Positions 10,744 to 20,050 of a DNA stretch of 64,000 nucleotides are shown here, in pieces. The translations under genes were made by a program, and so were the position numbers. How positions within the stretch are numbered: the stretch's first letter is position 1; each line of letters starts with the position of its first letter. Under the pieces are notes generated by a model. It made no database searches and had not been told where the DNA came from. It was given only the letters and a program-made list of their open reading frames with translations. Source of the stretch: Erwinia aphidicola (GTDB lineage: Bacteria; Pseudomonadota; Gammaproteobacteria; Enterobacterales; Enterobacteriaceae); contig NZ_JACXBP010000001.1 of NCBI RefSeq assembly GCF_014773485.1, positions 434,001 to 498,000 of the forward strand, written 5' to 3'.

Positions 10744-11193
10744 ATGAAGGAATTTGATTACCAGCGCGATTTCAGCCAGATCGATTTCAGGAAACACCCG
10801 GAGCAGTACCAGGTCGGGCGCGGGGAGCAGGGCGTGCTGATGGTTGAGCCGTATAAAAGCGAAATCCTGCCGCACTGGCGCTTCAAAACGCCCGAGGTGG
10901 CGGAGATCTCTGCTAACGCCATCATGGCGCTGTTTGAAGCGTATCGCCGTAGCGATGACTTCGTCGGCATGGATATGGCACGCAAGTTTATTCAGATGGG
11001 CTATACGCGCGCCAGGCGTTACGCCAACCACAAAGGCGGGCGTAAATATGATGCGCAGGGCGAGATATTGCCGTATCAGCTGAATGAAGAGAAGGCCGCC
11101 GCCGCCGCCATTTTTAAAGCCCACTGGGACAGCATTCGCCAGGATAAAGACTACCTGGCGCGGCGCAAAAAACATCAACAGCAGTTCGGCTAA
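10744..11193 (+). CDS. DUF4385-family protein
   Basis: This 149-residue soluble protein belongs to the uncharacterised DUF4385 family, shown by FDYQRDFSQIDFRKHPEQY, the segment EILPHWRFKTPEVA, and FVGMDMARKFIQMGYTRARR followed by YANHKGGRKYD. The ATG at 10744 is chosen over an upstream in-frame start because it follows CAGGAG and begins the conserved domain. The high content of Arg, Lys and aromatic residues would suit nucleic-acid binding, but no function is established. Its stop codon overlaps the convergent TetR gene by four bases. Confidence 0.85.
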   Translation: MKEFDYQRDFSQIDFRKHPEQYQVGRGEQGVLMVEPYKSEILPHWRFKTPEVAEISANAIMALFEAYRRSDDFVGMDMARKFIQMGYTRARRYANHKGGRKYDAQGEILPYQLNEEKAAAAAIFKAHWDSIRQDKDYLARRKKHQQQFG

Positions 11194-11795
11194 GCCCCTT
11201 TGCCGACGGGTTCGGGGGGCGCGACCAGGATAACGGTGATAAACGCGTTGATATCTGCCGTTGCAGCCTGCTGTGCAGCGGGGGATGGGGAGATAATCAG
11301 CTGGTCGGCATAGCCGTTGAGCATCGCCCACAGCTGGCGCGTCACCCGCTGTGCATCACGATGGCGAAAGTGACCGGCCGTAATACCGCGGTCGATAATG
11401 TCAGCCAGCAGCGCCTGCCACTGCGCCATCATCGCCTCTGCCAGCTGCGCCCACTCCTCATCGCGGATCGCCAGCTGCCAAAGCGAGCTGTACAGCGACC
11501 AGCTGGCGTCCGGTGCGGCGGGCAGGTAGTTTTGCACAAACGCGCTGAGCTGTGAGCGCGCTTCGAGCGCGCCAATCTCATCAGCAAACTCTACGCGGTC
11601 GCGCTGCATAAATAGCGTCATCGCCTCTTTGCACAATGTTTCCCAGTCGCGGAAGTAGTGATAGATGTGGCTGCGCGAGATGCCGAGCTGTTCGGTCAGC
11701 TCGCGGGTGGTCACGCGCTCAATGCCTTTTTCGCTAAACAGCGTAATTGCGCCATCAAGAATACGGGCGCGTAATACTTCAGCGGTCTCTTTCAT
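11190..11795 (-). CDS. TetR-family repressor
   Basis: This 201-residue regulator has the N-terminal TetR helix-turn-helix (RILDGAITLFSEKGIERVTT, then TEQLGISRSHIYHYFRDWE) and a mostly helical ligand domain. A longer in-frame start would run through the operator palindromes; the ATG at 11795 gives a normal TetR start with GGAAG seven bases upstream. The gene is divergent from an ABC membrane-domain gene, and two identical-arm palindromes lie between them. It therefore probably represses both itself and the transporter until a small ligand binds. The ligand is unknown. Confidence 0.9.
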   Translation of the reverse strand: MKETAEVLRARILDGAITLFSEKGIERVTTRELTEQLGISRSHIYHYFRDWETLCKEAMTLFMQRDRVEFADEIGALEARSQLSAFVQNYLPAAPDASWSLYSSLWQLAIRDEEWAQLAEAMMAQWQALLADIIDRGITAGHFRHRDAQRVTRQLWAMLNGYADQLIISPSPAAQQAATADINAFITVILVAPPEPVGKGA

Positions 11796-11823
11796 TGTTG
11801 CTTCCCACGGCTCCACGTTGACT

Positions 11824-11873
11824 TTGAGCAACTGCTCAAATAGACTGCATCTGGTTTTTGAGCAACCGCTCAA
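11824..11873. promoter_or_regulatory. Paired palindromic operators for the TetR-family repressor
   Basis: Two 16-base palindromes, TTGAGCAACTGCTCAA (11824..11839) and TTGAGCAACCGCTCAA (11858..11873), share perfect TTGAGC/GCTCAA arms. Their centres are 34 bases apart. They sit between the divergent TetR and ABC genes and are the obvious binding sites for the TetR protein. Confidence 0.85.
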
Positions 11874-11899
11874 GCCTAATCCTACCAGAAAATAATCCG

Positions 11900-12793
11900 A
11901 TGAAAACCTGTACCACTGCGGAAATCGTACCGACTTCCGCCAGCGCGATCGCCACGCTGAAACTGCTTGGCCGCCGCCACAGCAAAAAATTGATCCTCAC
12001 GCTGCTGCTGGTGATTGCCGAAAACGTCACCTATCTGCTCTATCCGCTGGCGGCCGGATTTGCCATTAACGCCATTCTCAGCGGGCAGGCGCTGCATGCG
12101 GTGCTGTATGCGGCGATGGTGTTTACCATGTGGGCGATTGGTGCCGCACGCCGCAGCGTGGATACGCGCACCTTTGCCCGCATCTATGCCGGGCTGGCGG
12201 TGCCGGTGATCCTCACCCAGCGCCAGCAAAACCATCCGCCGTCGACCGTGGCCGCGCGCGTGGCGCTGTCGCGCGAGTTTGTCGACTTCTTCGAGCAACA
12301 CCTGCCGGTGCTGATCACCTCGGTGGCGTCGATTACCGGCGCGGCGGTGATGCTGCTGGCGATTGAATTCTGGACCGGCATTGCCTGTCTGGTGATTCTG
12401 GCGTTTTTCAGCCTGTTTCTGCGCGGCTACACGCGCAAAAATGAGCGGCTGTTTGGCCGCCTCAATGACCGGCTGGAGAAAGAGGTGCGCTTTGTCACCC
12501 ACGCCGAAACGCCTGCGCTGACGCGCCATTACCGCGTGCTGGCCGGGCTGCGCATCCGCCTGTCGGACCGCGAAGCCTGGGGCTATCTGGCCATTGGTAG
12601 CGCCGCAGCGCTGCTGTTTGCACTGACCATTCTGTATATGACGCTGAAGGGCGGGGCGGATGCGGGCCACATCTACTCGGTGATGACCTATATGTGGATG
12701 TTCGCCATGAGCCTCGATGATGGCCCGCAACTGCTGGAGAAATATTCTCAGCTGAAGGATATTGGCAAACGCGTGAATACCGGGCTGGAGTAA
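11900..12793 (+). CDS. ABC transporter six-helix membrane-domain protein without ATPase domain
   Basis: The 298-residue protein has six membrane helices in the arrangement of an ABC exporter membrane domain (KLILTLLLVIAENVTYLLYP, then AAGFAINAILSG, and later the paired helices ITSVASITGAAVMLLAIEF and TGIACLVILAFFSLFLRGY). It has no Walker A, signature or Walker B motif, and no ATPase gene lies beside it. It may borrow an ATPase encoded elsewhere or have lost that partner. The ATG at 11900 is used because it starts after the second operator. TetR control points to a role in efflux or stress. Confidence is high for the fold and low for the activity. Confidence 0.75.
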   Translation: MKTCTTAEIVPTSASAIATLKLLGRRHSKKLILTLLLVIAENVTYLLYPLAAGFAINAILSGQALHAVLYAAMVFTMWAIGAARRSVDTRTFARIYAGLAVPVILTQRQQNHPPSTVAARVALSREFVDFFEQHLPVLITSVASITGAAVMLLAIEFWTGIACLVILAFFSLFLRGYTRKNERLFGRLNDRLEKEVRFVTHAETPALTRHYRVLAGLRIRLSDREAWGYLAIGSAAALLFALTILYMTLKGGADAGHIYSVMTYMWMFAMSLDDGPQLLEKYSQLKDIGKRVNTGLE

Positions 12794-12803
12794 GCGGCAG
12801 GTT

Positions 12804-12841
12804 GACGCGCGCATCACCGCATGGCGATGCGCGTCTGTTTT
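12804..12841. terminator. Bidirectional hairpin between convergent genes
   Basis: A GC-rich hairpin built on GCGCATC and GATGCGC arms is followed by TGTTTT on the plus strand. It lies between the ends of the ABC membrane gene and the convergent hydrolase gene. Confidence 0.55.
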
Positions 12842-13851
12842 CAGGAGCGGTTCAGCTCGTTAATCAGCTTGCTGTTGAAGTCCGTCGGGTCTTCCATCTG
12901 CGGGGCGTGGCCCATACCGGGAAACTCAATCAGCCGCGCACCAGGGATCATCTTCGCTACCTGTTTGCCCAGCACGTTATAGTGACCGATCTTCGCTTTG
13001 ACCTCTGGCGGCGCAATATCGCTGCCAATTGCCGTGGTGTCGGCATCGCCAATCATCAGCGTGGTCGGCACTTTGAGCTGTGGGAACTCGTAAAACACCG
13101 GCTGCGTGAAAATCATGTCGTAGATCAGTGCGGAGTTCCAGGCGACGATTTCGTGCCCCGGTCCCTTATTCAGCCCGGCCAGCATATCCACCCAGCGGTC
13201 GTATTCCGGCTTCCACTGCCCGGCGTAGTAGGTGTTCTGCTCATATTTGCGGATGCCTGCCGCATCCAGCTTCAGCTCGCGCTGATACCACTGGTCGACG
13301 CTGCGCCACGGCACGCCTTTGGCTTTCCAGTCTTCCAGCCCGATCGGATTGACCAGAACCAGCTTTTCGGTAGCCTGCGGATAGCTCAGGGCGTAGCGCG
13401 TCGCCAGCATGCCGCCGGTGGAGTGGCCAACGATAATGGCTTTGTCGATGCCGAGGCTGCCCAGCAGGGCGTGAGTATTGAGCGCCAGCTGCTGGAAGCT
13501 GTACTGATAATGGGCGGGCTTGCTGGCGCTGCAAAAGCCGATCTGATCCGGCGCGATCACCCGATATCCGGCGCTGCTCAGCGCTTTGATGCTGCTTTCC
13601 CATGTTGCACCGCAGAAGTTTTTCCCGTGCATCAGGACGGCGGTGTGGCCGTTGGCCTTGCCGGTTGGCGCCACGTCCATATAGCCCATTTTCAGCGACT
13701 GCTGCTGCGAGTCAAAGCTGAACTGCTTAAGCGGATAAGGGTACTCAAAGCCCTGCAATTCCGGGCCGTATCCCTGCTGCGGGCTGGCGGCAACGGCGCT
13801 GCCGGACAAGGCCAGGGCCAGCAGCAGGCATGAACGGGTCAAAAATGGCAT
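12841..13851 (-). CDS. Periplasmic alpha/beta-hydrolase
   Basis: The 336-residue enzyme starts with a signal peptide (MPFLTRSCLLLALALSGSA, cleavage near AVA-A). It is followed by an alpha/beta-hydrolase fold. The oxyanion loop is in VLMHGKNFCGATW, the nucleophile elbow is GHSTGG, the acid is in GDADTTAIG and the histidine is in GMGHAPQ. A complete Ser-Asp-His triad is therefore visible. Substrate classes in this family range from esters to C-C bonds and haloalkanes, and none can be chosen here. It is a single gene convergent with the ABC membrane gene. Confidence 0.85.
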   Translation of the reverse strand: MPFLTRSCLLLALALSGSAVAASPQQGYGPELQGFEYPYPLKQFSFDSQQQSLKMGYMDVAPTGKANGHTAVLMHGKNFCGATWESSIKALSSAGYRVIAPDQIGFCSASKPAHYQYSFQQLALNTHALLGSLGIDKAIIVGHSTGGMLATRYALSYPQATEKLVLVNPIGLEDWKAKGVPWRSVDQWYQRELKLDAAGIRKYEQNTYYAGQWKPEYDRWVDMLAGLNKGPGHEIVAWNSALIYDMIFTQPVFYEFPQLKVPTTLMIGDADTTAIGSDIAPPEVKAKIGHYNVLGKQVAKMIPGARLIEFPGMGHAPQMEDPTDFNSKLINELNRS

Positions 13852-13956
13852 CCATCTTCTCCATCAGATTCAGCGGGTAAGGGCAATAGCATAGCCTGCT
13901 TTGCCCTGAAGTTTTCACACTGAAGCCAGTCGTTACAATGATTTACCTAAGCGCGT

Positions 13957-14700
13957 TTAAGCCAGGCTCAAACGGCGGGTCATCCACACCGTAATGATAA
14001 TCGAGCTAAGCGCCACCAGCATCAGGCCCGCGCCGACCGCAATCATCGCGCTAAAGCCGAAAAGGTTAAACAGCAGCAGTCCGGCGATACCGCCGCTCAG
14101 GAAGGAGACGATGGTGATCAGGTGGGTGAGGAACTGCTTGCGCTGGGTGGTGACCTGTTTGGAAACGTCGCGGCGCGCCAGCGTGGCAATCACCGAACCC
14201 AGCGCAATCCCGGCATCGGTCAGCGTGCCGGTGATATGCGTGGATCGTACGCGCCCGTTGGAGAGCTGAGTGGAGTTAGCGTTATGAATACCCATCAGGA
14301 AGCCGAGCAGCACGATCACCTCCCGGTTATTAAACGGGGAGTAAAACAGCATCTCAAAAGCGGAGATGGCAATTAATAGCGCCCCTTCCATCAGCAGCAC
14401 CATGCTGAAGATGGTGCGGATATTGTGTTTAATTCCGCCAATAACAATCAGCCGGCAGGTAATACAGCCGAGAACAAACGCACCAATCACCGACATCAGA
14501 AGTATCAGGTCTTTCACATTAAAACTGGATACTTCTGCCGACAGTTGCGAAGTATTTCCGCTCATGTGCGACGGGAAGAAGCCAAAGGCACCCAGCGCCA
14601 TGGCGTTGAGCAGCCCGGCGCTGGTGGCCAGCACCAGCGCCAGACAGCGGTCCTCAGTGTGGGAGCGGGCGCGCTTGCGCTTAATCATCATATTGAGCAT
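13957..14700 (-). CDS. DUF1275 (YoaK-like) inner-membrane protein
   Basis: This 247-residue protein has about six hydrophobic helices and matches the DUF1275 family. The first helix region (ATSAGLLNAMALGAFGFF) is followed by the conserved SHMSGNTSQL. A second conserved block is MGIHNANSTQL...STHITGTLTD. The glycine- and asparagine-bearing M-S-G-N-T motif is the family hallmark. AAGGGG lies before the ATG. No transported substrate is known for the family. Confidence 0.87.
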   Translation of the reverse strand: MLNMMIKRKRARSHTEDRCLALVLATSAGLLNAMALGAFGFFPSHMSGNTSQLSAEVSSFNVKDLILLMSVIGAFVLGCITCRLIVIGGIKHNIRTIFSMVLLMEGALLIAISAFEMLFYSPFNNREVIVLLGFLMGIHNANSTQLSNGRVRSTHITGTLTDAGIALGSVIATLARRDVSKQVTTQRKQFLTHLITIVSFLSGGIAGLLLFNLFGFSAMIAVGAGLMLVALSSIIITVWMTRRLSLA

Positions 14701-15103
14701 GGCTACCCCTTAATTTGCCTTGATGTTCAGTCATCAGTGTAGTGTGTGGGGTAAGAAGAAAGCCAATAATAACCGGGTAATTAGAGTTATCTTATATTTC
14801 GTAAATAAAGAAATTGGTTTTATCTGTTGTTATTAAAAGTTCGGTAAAGAAATACGGTGCGTTTATTGATAACGCCGGAGGGAGATATTATTTCGCGGCG
14901 TCTGATAAGCGTTATCTATATACCCGTCAGGCGCAATTTAAGCGCTTTACCGAAGGCGCTTTCGGCATGATAACCGCGGACTGAACTGGCCGAAGCCGAT
15001 GTTGATCACACCTGACAATTAAGTTGCCTGTTACCCCACAGGTTTTCATCGCCGCTGCCGATACTTCTCAGGAATGGAATTCACTCAGACTTGAGGAGGC
15101 GGG
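14701..15103. other. Divergent intergenic region
   Basis: About 400 bases separate the divergent DUF1275 and HD-GYP genes. The left part is AT-rich and must carry both promoters. I see no RNA gene, clear regulator site or open frame with a ribosome site. A short GCGCTTTACCGAAGGCGCTT near 14940 contains a small inverted repeat. Confidence 0.4.
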
Positions 15104-16327
15104 ATGATCGTCGGTATTGCGGTGAACGAACTGCGGCTGGGTATGTACCTTTATAAGCTTGATGTGTTCTGGCTGAAACACCCGCTGGTCGGCAATGAAA
15201 TGCTGCTGACGGATGAGACGCAGATAAAGGTCATCCAGAACAGCGGCGTGCGTGAAGTGTGGATTGACCTGTCGCGCGGGCGCGGCGTTGAGGTGAAGAC
15301 CGGGATAGTCGAAAACGTGGTGCTGCCTGAGGCTGAGGCACCGTCTGGCTATCAGTCGCCGGAAGTTGATCGCGGCCAGCCCGTCACCCTGCGCGGGGAG
15401 ATGGCGCAGGCGCAGAAAATCTGCCTGGCGGCGAAAGGGCCCGTGATGGACATGTTCAGCGATGCGCGCATGGGCAAAACTATCGATGCAAACAGCACGC
15501 TGCCGCTGGTCAATGATATTGCCGGCTCGCTCAGCCGCCATCCCGCCGCTTTGCTGAGCGTGGTGCGCCTAAAATCGCACGATGATTACACTTACCTGCA
15601 CTCGGTGGCGGTCTGTGCGCTGATGCTTTCTCTGGCGGCACAGCTGAAGCTGGATCAGCATCAGACCAAACGTGCCGGGATGGCGGGGCTGCTGCACGAC
15701 GTAGGCAAAGCGGCGGTGCCGCTGGCAATCCTCAACAAGCCTGCCAGGCTGACGGAGGAAGAGTTTGAGGAGATGAAGATCCATCCGGTGGCCGGCGCGG
15801 AGATCCTGCGTATCAGCGGTGCCGATGCAGATTTACAGGATGTGGCACTGCATCATCACGAAAAGATCAATGGCACGGGATATCCGCACGGGCTACGCGG
15901 CAATGCGATTTCTCTGCTCGCCCGTATGGCTTCAATATGTGATGTCTATGATGCCGTCACCTCCGACCGTCCCTACAAAGCGGGCTGGAACCCGGCCAGT
16001 GCAATGCACCAAATGGCTAACTGGCACGGCCATTTTGATCGTAAGCTGCTGCACTCATTTGTCAAAGCGGTCGGTATCTATCCGGTTGGCTCACTGGTCA
16101 GGCTCTCCAACGGGCTGCTTGGCGTAGTGACCGAGCCGGGTGAACACTCGCTGCTGCAGCCGAAGGTGTGCATTTTCTGGTCGTTAAACAGCGGCAAACG
16201 GCTGACGCCGTACGAGGTCGATCTCGCCAGCCAGCACGCCTCGGAAAGCATTGTCGGGCCGGAAGAAGCCGGACACTGGCCGGGGATAGACGTCAACGCG
16301 CTGTGGCAGAAAGCGGTTACTGCCTGA
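15104..16327 (+). CDS. HD-GYP cyclic-di-GMP phosphodiesterase with DUF3391
   Basis: The 407-residue protein has an N-terminal DUF3391 domain (residues 1-125, starting VNELRLGMYLYKLDVFW) and a C-terminal HD-GYP domain. The metal and signature residues are intact: HD at 198-199 in GLLHDVGKA, HHHE at 250-253 and GYP at 259-261 in HHHEKINGTGYP. It should hydrolyse cyclic di-GMP to pGpG or GMP and so favour motility over biofilm. GAGGAGG lies just upstream of the ATG. It is a single-gene unit near the flagellar cluster, with otsBA between, so a link to motility is suggestive only. Confidence 0.92.
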   Translation: MIVGIAVNELRLGMYLYKLDVFWLKHPLVGNEMLLTDETQIKVIQNSGVREVWIDLSRGRGVEVKTGIVENVVLPEAEAPSGYQSPEVDRGQPVTLRGEMAQAQKICLAAKGPVMDMFSDARMGKTIDANSTLPLVNDIAGSLSRHPAALLSVVRLKSHDDYTYLHSVAVCALMLSLAAQLKLDQHQTKRAGMAGLLHDVGKAAVPLAILNKPARLTEEEFEEMKIHPVAGAEILRISGADADLQDVALHHHEKINGTGYPHGLRGNAISLLARMASICDVYDAVTSDRPYKAGWNPASAMHQMANWHGHFDRKLLHSFVKAVGIYPVGSLVRLSNGLLGVVTEPGEHSLLQPKVCIFWSLNSGKRLTPYEVDLASQHASESIVGPEEAGHWPGIDVNALWQKAVTA

Positions 16328-16352
16328 TTTTCTGGCAGGATTTGGAAACCCT

Positions 16353-16363
16353 TCTATACTTAA
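16353..16363 (+). promoter_or_regulatory. RpoS-type -10 element for otsBA
   Basis: TCTATACTTAA matches the sigma-S extended -10 consensus KCTAYRCTTAA at every position. It lies about 155 bases upstream of otsB. In E. coli, otsBA is known to depend on RpoS during osmotic and stationary-phase stress. Confidence 0.75.
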
Positions 16364-16518
16364 TGCTGATGTTGTCCGCACTGAGGGTCGACGCGGTAGG
16401 AAAACCACGATCCCTCTCGACGTCAGACGACAGGCAACTGCTCTACGCCGTCCCCGTCAGACCACGCAGTTACCCTCATTGCACAGCATCTTTCTGAACC
16501 ATTAATCAGGAGGAATGT

Positions 16519-17328
16519 GTGACTAAACAAGCAGATTTCGTTCCCCCAATTAAGGCAGAAGCGCGCTACGCCTTCTTCTTTGACGTGGATGGCACACTGG
16601 CGGCGATTAAACCGCGCCCGGATGAGGTTTCCGTCCCTGCTGCGGTGGTGGCTGACCTTCAGCACCTGGCGCAAAGCTGTGATGCTGCGCTGGCGCTGGT
16701 TTCCGGCCGCCCGATAAGTGAACTGGATGCCCTGGTCGCTCCGGCGCGTTTTCCGCTGGCCGGCGTGCATGGTGCTGAGCGGCGCAATCTTCAGAATGAA
16801 ATAACGCGCATTGCCCTTGACCCGGGCACTGTGACGATCCTCAGCCGTGAACTGGAGCAGGCGATAGCCGCTCTGCCGGGCACCGGGCTGGAGAGTAAAG
16901 GTATGGCGTTTGCCCTGCATTATCGCCAGGCACCGCAGTATCAGCAGGCGATTGAAACGCTGGCCGACTCGCTGGTGGCGCGTTTCCCCGAGCTGGTACA
17001 ACAGCCGGGAAAATGCGTGGTCGAACTGAAGCCGCGGGGCGTGAACAAAGGCGCCGCGATTAACGATTTTATGCAACTGCCTCCGTTTGCCGGCCGTATC
17101 CCGGTGTTTATCGGGGATGATTTGACTGACGAAGCAGGTTTTGACGTGGTCAATGCCATGGACGGTATCTCAATTAAAGTCGGCTCTGGAGCCACCGCCG
17201 CGCGCGGACGTCTGTCTGATGTTGATGCCGTTTACCGCTGGCTGGAACAGACCCGAATAAAACTAGATCAAGACGCAACAACGTCGGTGAGGAGTCAAAG
17301 TTATGAGTCGCTTAGTAGTCGTATCTAA
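16519..17328 (+). CDS. otsB: Trehalose-6-phosphate phosphatase OtsB
   Basis: The 269-residue HAD-superfamily phosphatase removes phosphate from trehalose-6-phosphate, the last step of trehalose synthesis for osmotic and desiccation protection. The nucleophile motif FFDVDGTLA is at 20-28, with D22 and D24. The downstream HAD motif is FIGDDLTDEAGF. The GTG start follows AGGAGG. The 3' end overlaps otsA by 26 bases, as in E. coli, so translation is probably coupled. The upstream RpoS-type -10 indicates stress control. Confidence 0.96.
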   Translation: MTKQADFVPPIKAEARYAFFFDVDGTLAAIKPRPDEVSVPAAVVADLQHLAQSCDAALALVSGRPISELDALVAPARFPLAGVHGAERRNLQNEITRIALDPGTVTILSRELEQAIAALPGTGLESKGMAFALHYRQAPQYQQAIETLADSLVARFPELVQQPGKCVVELKPRGVNKGAAINDFMQLPPFAGRIPVFIGDDLTDEAGFDVVNAMDGISIKVGSGATAARGRLSDVDAVYRWLEQTRIKLDQDATTSVRSQSYESLSSRI

Positions 17329-18733
17329 CCGTATTGCCATTCCTGATGGCAGTAAGGCCAGTGCCGGAGGGCTGACCGTTGGCATTGTTGATGCCCTGAA
17401 GACCACCGGAGGCATGTGGTTTGGCTGGAACGGTGAGATCAATGAAATTGGAGAAGATGAAGAGCAATTGAACATGCTGGAGCAGGACGGTATTACTTAT
17501 GCCTCCTTCGGCCTCGATCAGAATGATTACGATCTCTACTACCTGCAGTTTTCCAACGCGGTGCTCTGGCCTGCTTTCCACTACCGTCTCGACCTGGTGA
17601 ATTTCCAGCGTGAAGCCTGGGACGGTTACTGCCGCGTCAACAAGCAGCTGGCACAGCGCTTGCAGCCGCTGCTGAAAGAAGACGATATTCTGTGGATCCA
17701 CGATTACCACCTGCTGCCGTTTGCCGCCGAACTGCGCAAGCTGGGCGTAAATAACCGCATCGGCTTCTTCCTGCATATCCCGTTCCCGACCCCGGAGATC
17801 TTCAACGCGCTGCCGCCGCACGCCGACCTGCTGGAGATGATGTGCGAATACGATCTGCTGGGCTTCCAGACGGAAAGTGACCGCCTGGCGTTCCTCGAGA
17901 GCGTTTCACTGCTGACCCCGATGCAGAGCGAGGGCAAACAGCATCGCGCCTTCGGCAACCGCTTCACTACCGAGGTTTACCCAATCGGTATCGAACCTGA
18001 CAGCATCAAAGAGATGGCAGAAGGGCCGCTACCGCCAAAAATGGTGGCGATGAAGAAAGACCTGGGCGATGCGCAAAATATTATCGCCTGCGAGCGCCTC
18101 GACTATTCGAAAGGGTTGCCGGAACGCTTTCTCGCCTACGAGGCGCTGCTGGAGAACTATCCGCAGCATCATGGCAAAATCCGCTACTCGCAGATTGCAC
18201 CCACCTCGCGCGGCGACGTGCAGGCTTACCAGGATATCCGTCATACGCTGGAAACTGAAGCGGGCCGTATTAATGGTAAATATGGCACGCTGGGCTGGAC
18301 GCCGCTCTACTACCTCAATCAGCACTTTGACCGCCGCCTGCTGATGAAAATCTTCCGCCTGACGGATATCGGGCTGGTGACGCCGCTGCGTGACGGCATG
18401 AATCTGGTGGCGAAAGAGTATGTCGCCGCGCAGGATCCGGATGACCCGGGCGTGCTGGTGCTGTCGCGCTTTGCCGGTGCCGCTAATGAGCTGACCTCGG
18501 CGCTGATCGTCAATCCTTATGACCGCGATGATGTGGCGGCGGCGCTTAATCAGGCATTGACCATGTCACGCACCGAAAGGATCTCGCGCTACAACGACAT
18601 GATGGCGGTGCTGCGCAGCAATGACATTACCCACTGGCGTGAGAGCTACCTGCGTGATTTGCAGGCGCTGCCGCAGGATGGCCGGGTAAAGAGCCAGCAG
18701 AGTAACGTGACTTCCTTACCAAAATTGGCCTGA
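17303..18733 (+). CDS. otsA: Trehalose-6-phosphate synthase OtsA
   Basis: This 476-residue GT20 glycosyltransferase joins UDP-glucose and glucose-6-phosphate to give trehalose-6-phosphate. The N-terminus ([15 protein letters not shown], then [11 protein letters not shown]) and the segments [31 protein letters not shown] and [14 protein letters not shown] are typical. The length is about that of the E. coli enzyme. It overlaps otsB and is followed by a hairpin terminator, so the two genes form a complete operon. Confidence 0.97.
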   Translation: MSRLVVVSNRIAIPDGSKASAGGLTVGIVDALKTTGGMWFGWNGEINEIGEDEEQLNMLEQDGITYASFGLDQNDYDLYYLQFSNAVLWPAFHYRLDLVNFQREAWDGYCRVNKQLAQRLQPLLKEDDILWIHDYHLLPFAAELRKLGVNNRIGFFLHIPFPTPEIFNALPPHADLLEMMCEYDLLGFQTESDRLAFLESVSLLTPMQSEGKQHRAFGNRFTTEVYPIGIEPDSIKEMAEGPLPPKMVAMKKDLGDAQNIIACERLDYSKGLPERFLAYEALLENYPQHHGKIRYSQIAPTSRGDVQAYQDIRHTLETEAGRINGKYGTLGWTPLYYLNQHFDRRLLMKIFRLTDIGLVTPLRDGMNLVAKEYVAAQDPDDPGVLVLSRFAGAANELTSALIVNPYDRDDVAAALNQALTMSRTERISRYNDMMAVLRSNDITHWRESYLRDLQALPQDGRVKSQQSNVTSLPKLA

Positions 18734-18768
18734 AACATCGGTCCAGTGTAAACAAGATGTTTGACCAA

Positions 18769-18795
18769 CAGGGGCTGCGGCCCCTGATTTTCCTT
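18769..18795 (+). terminator. Terminator after otsA
   Basis: CAGGGGC and GCCCCTG arms with a four-base loop are followed by ATTTTCCTT. It closes the otsBA operon. Confidence 0.75.
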
Positions 18796-19696
18796 ATCCC
18801 GCTTTAACCAATCCTCACGCTGCTTAACGCTTCTCTGACGCAGTTTGCAGAAAAAACGCCCACTTGCTTCAGAAAAAACATAAGAAAGCCACTTTTCCCT
18901 AAAGGTTGGCGCCAGTCTGCCGATACTAAAATAAGCAATTACCCGAAAAATCCGAAAAACATTCACACTCCTTATGTAACGCCTATTTACATCTACAGGC
19001 ATTAGCTGAACATCAGGCGCCTCCTGCTTACAAATCGCTATCACTCCATTGCAAAAACCTGACCTTTGTCACATTTTTACCTTCGAATAGCTTTCGTATA
19101 TTCACTGTAAGTAACTACCTGAAGGTGGTGTAAAACACCTTATTTAAAGTATAAAAGTCTTACAAATAGTCTTATTTATGAATTTTATGCTGCCACGTGC
19201 CGCCTCGCTGCTCTCCTTGCGTTTAAAATTCCACGCGCGTTGGTTTTCGTTCGAAGATGGTTACTTACCGGGCGGAATTTACAAAAACTGACTGAAATGA
19301 TTAGTTAGTGAGCTAATCAACAGGGTTGCTGATGGTTTTTTCTGAATTATTTGCCTTAAAAGTGTGATCTAGATCACACTTTATCTAAAATTCAGGTAGG
19401 CTCTCGTTGTATGTCGAAATCAGAGGGGATAGAGTTGCCTTGTTTTCGGAATAGTCTTAAAAGAATGTAACAAGAAGTCACGGATGGAGTCAGGGAAGAG
19501 AGGGCTCAGGAATGGCCACTGGCAAAATGAGTTCATGATTATTTCCTGGCTTGGTTTCTGCGAAAAACAAGACAGCCTTAGCAAGCATTTGGCTTCTGCC
19601 ACTAAATTTTTGCCATCTTTAGATTTACCAACCAGCAACCATGGTAGCGGCATTGACCGCACACGTTAAAAGTAGTGTCAGTCAGGATGGAAAAAA
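18796..19696 (+). promoter_or_regulatory. Long flhDC upstream regulatory region
   Basis: About 900 bases without a convincing gene precede flhD. The stretch is AT-rich and carries the CRP palindrome at 19359..19382. Such a long region is expected for flhDC, which integrates many regulators and has a long leader in other enterobacteria. Open frames here lack ribosome sites and protein-like composition. E. coli has a usp gene between otsA and flhD; none is present. Confidence 0.7.
19359..19382. promoter_or_regulatory. Perfect CRP-binding palindrome upstream of flhDC
   Basis: The core TGTGATCTAGATCACA (19363..19378) equals the ideal CRP half-site pair. The symmetry extends to a 24-base perfect palindrome. 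It lies about 315 bases upstream of flhD, and CRP-cAMP is a known activator of flhDC in E. coli. Confidence 0.92.
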
Positions 19697-20050
19697 ATGG
19701 GTACATCAGAATTACTCAAACATATTTACGACATCAACTTGTCATATTTATTGCTTGCACAACGTTTAATTAACCAGGAAAAAGCTTCGGCCATGTTTCG
19801 GCTGGGCATCGATGAATCAATGGCCGATGCTCTGGCGGGTTTAACATTGCCTGAAATGGTCAAGCTGGCGGAAACCAATCAGCTGGTTTGCCAGTTCCGT
19901 TTCACCGATCACAATTCGATTAGCCGTTTGACTCGTGAATCTCGTGTGGATGATTTACAGCAGATCCATACCGGTATCCTGTTATCCAGTCGTTTATTAC
20001 GTGATGTCTCAAAAGATGACGAGACACCGAAAAGAAGGGCGGCGAGCTAA
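19697..20050 (+). CDS. flhD: Flagellar master regulator subunit FlhD
   Basis: This 117-residue helical protein forms the FlhD4C2 activator of class II flagellar operons. [20 protein letters not shown] is the typical start, and the intersubunit cysteine C65 lies in [10 protein letters not shown]. FlhD gives the complex specificity, and its C-terminal part binds DNA with FlhC. The stop overlaps the flhC start by one base. The long upstream region and the CRP site indicate carbon-source control. Confidence 0.97.
   Translation: MGTSELLKHIYDINLSYLLLAQRLINQEKASAMFRLGIDESMADALAGLTLPEMVKLAETNQLVCQFRFTDHNSISRLTRESRVDDLQQIHTGILLSSRLLRDVSKDDETPKRRAAS

Noticed and set aside
12802..13833. Plus-strand 343-codon frame opposite the alpha/beta hydrolase
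   Set aside because: The minus strand encodes a full hydrolase with signal peptide and triad. The plus frame is a compositional shadow.
18646..19044. Minus-strand 132-codon frame between otsA and flhD
   Set aside because: It overlaps the otsA end and its terminator antisense, has no ribosome site, and its composition is not protein-like.
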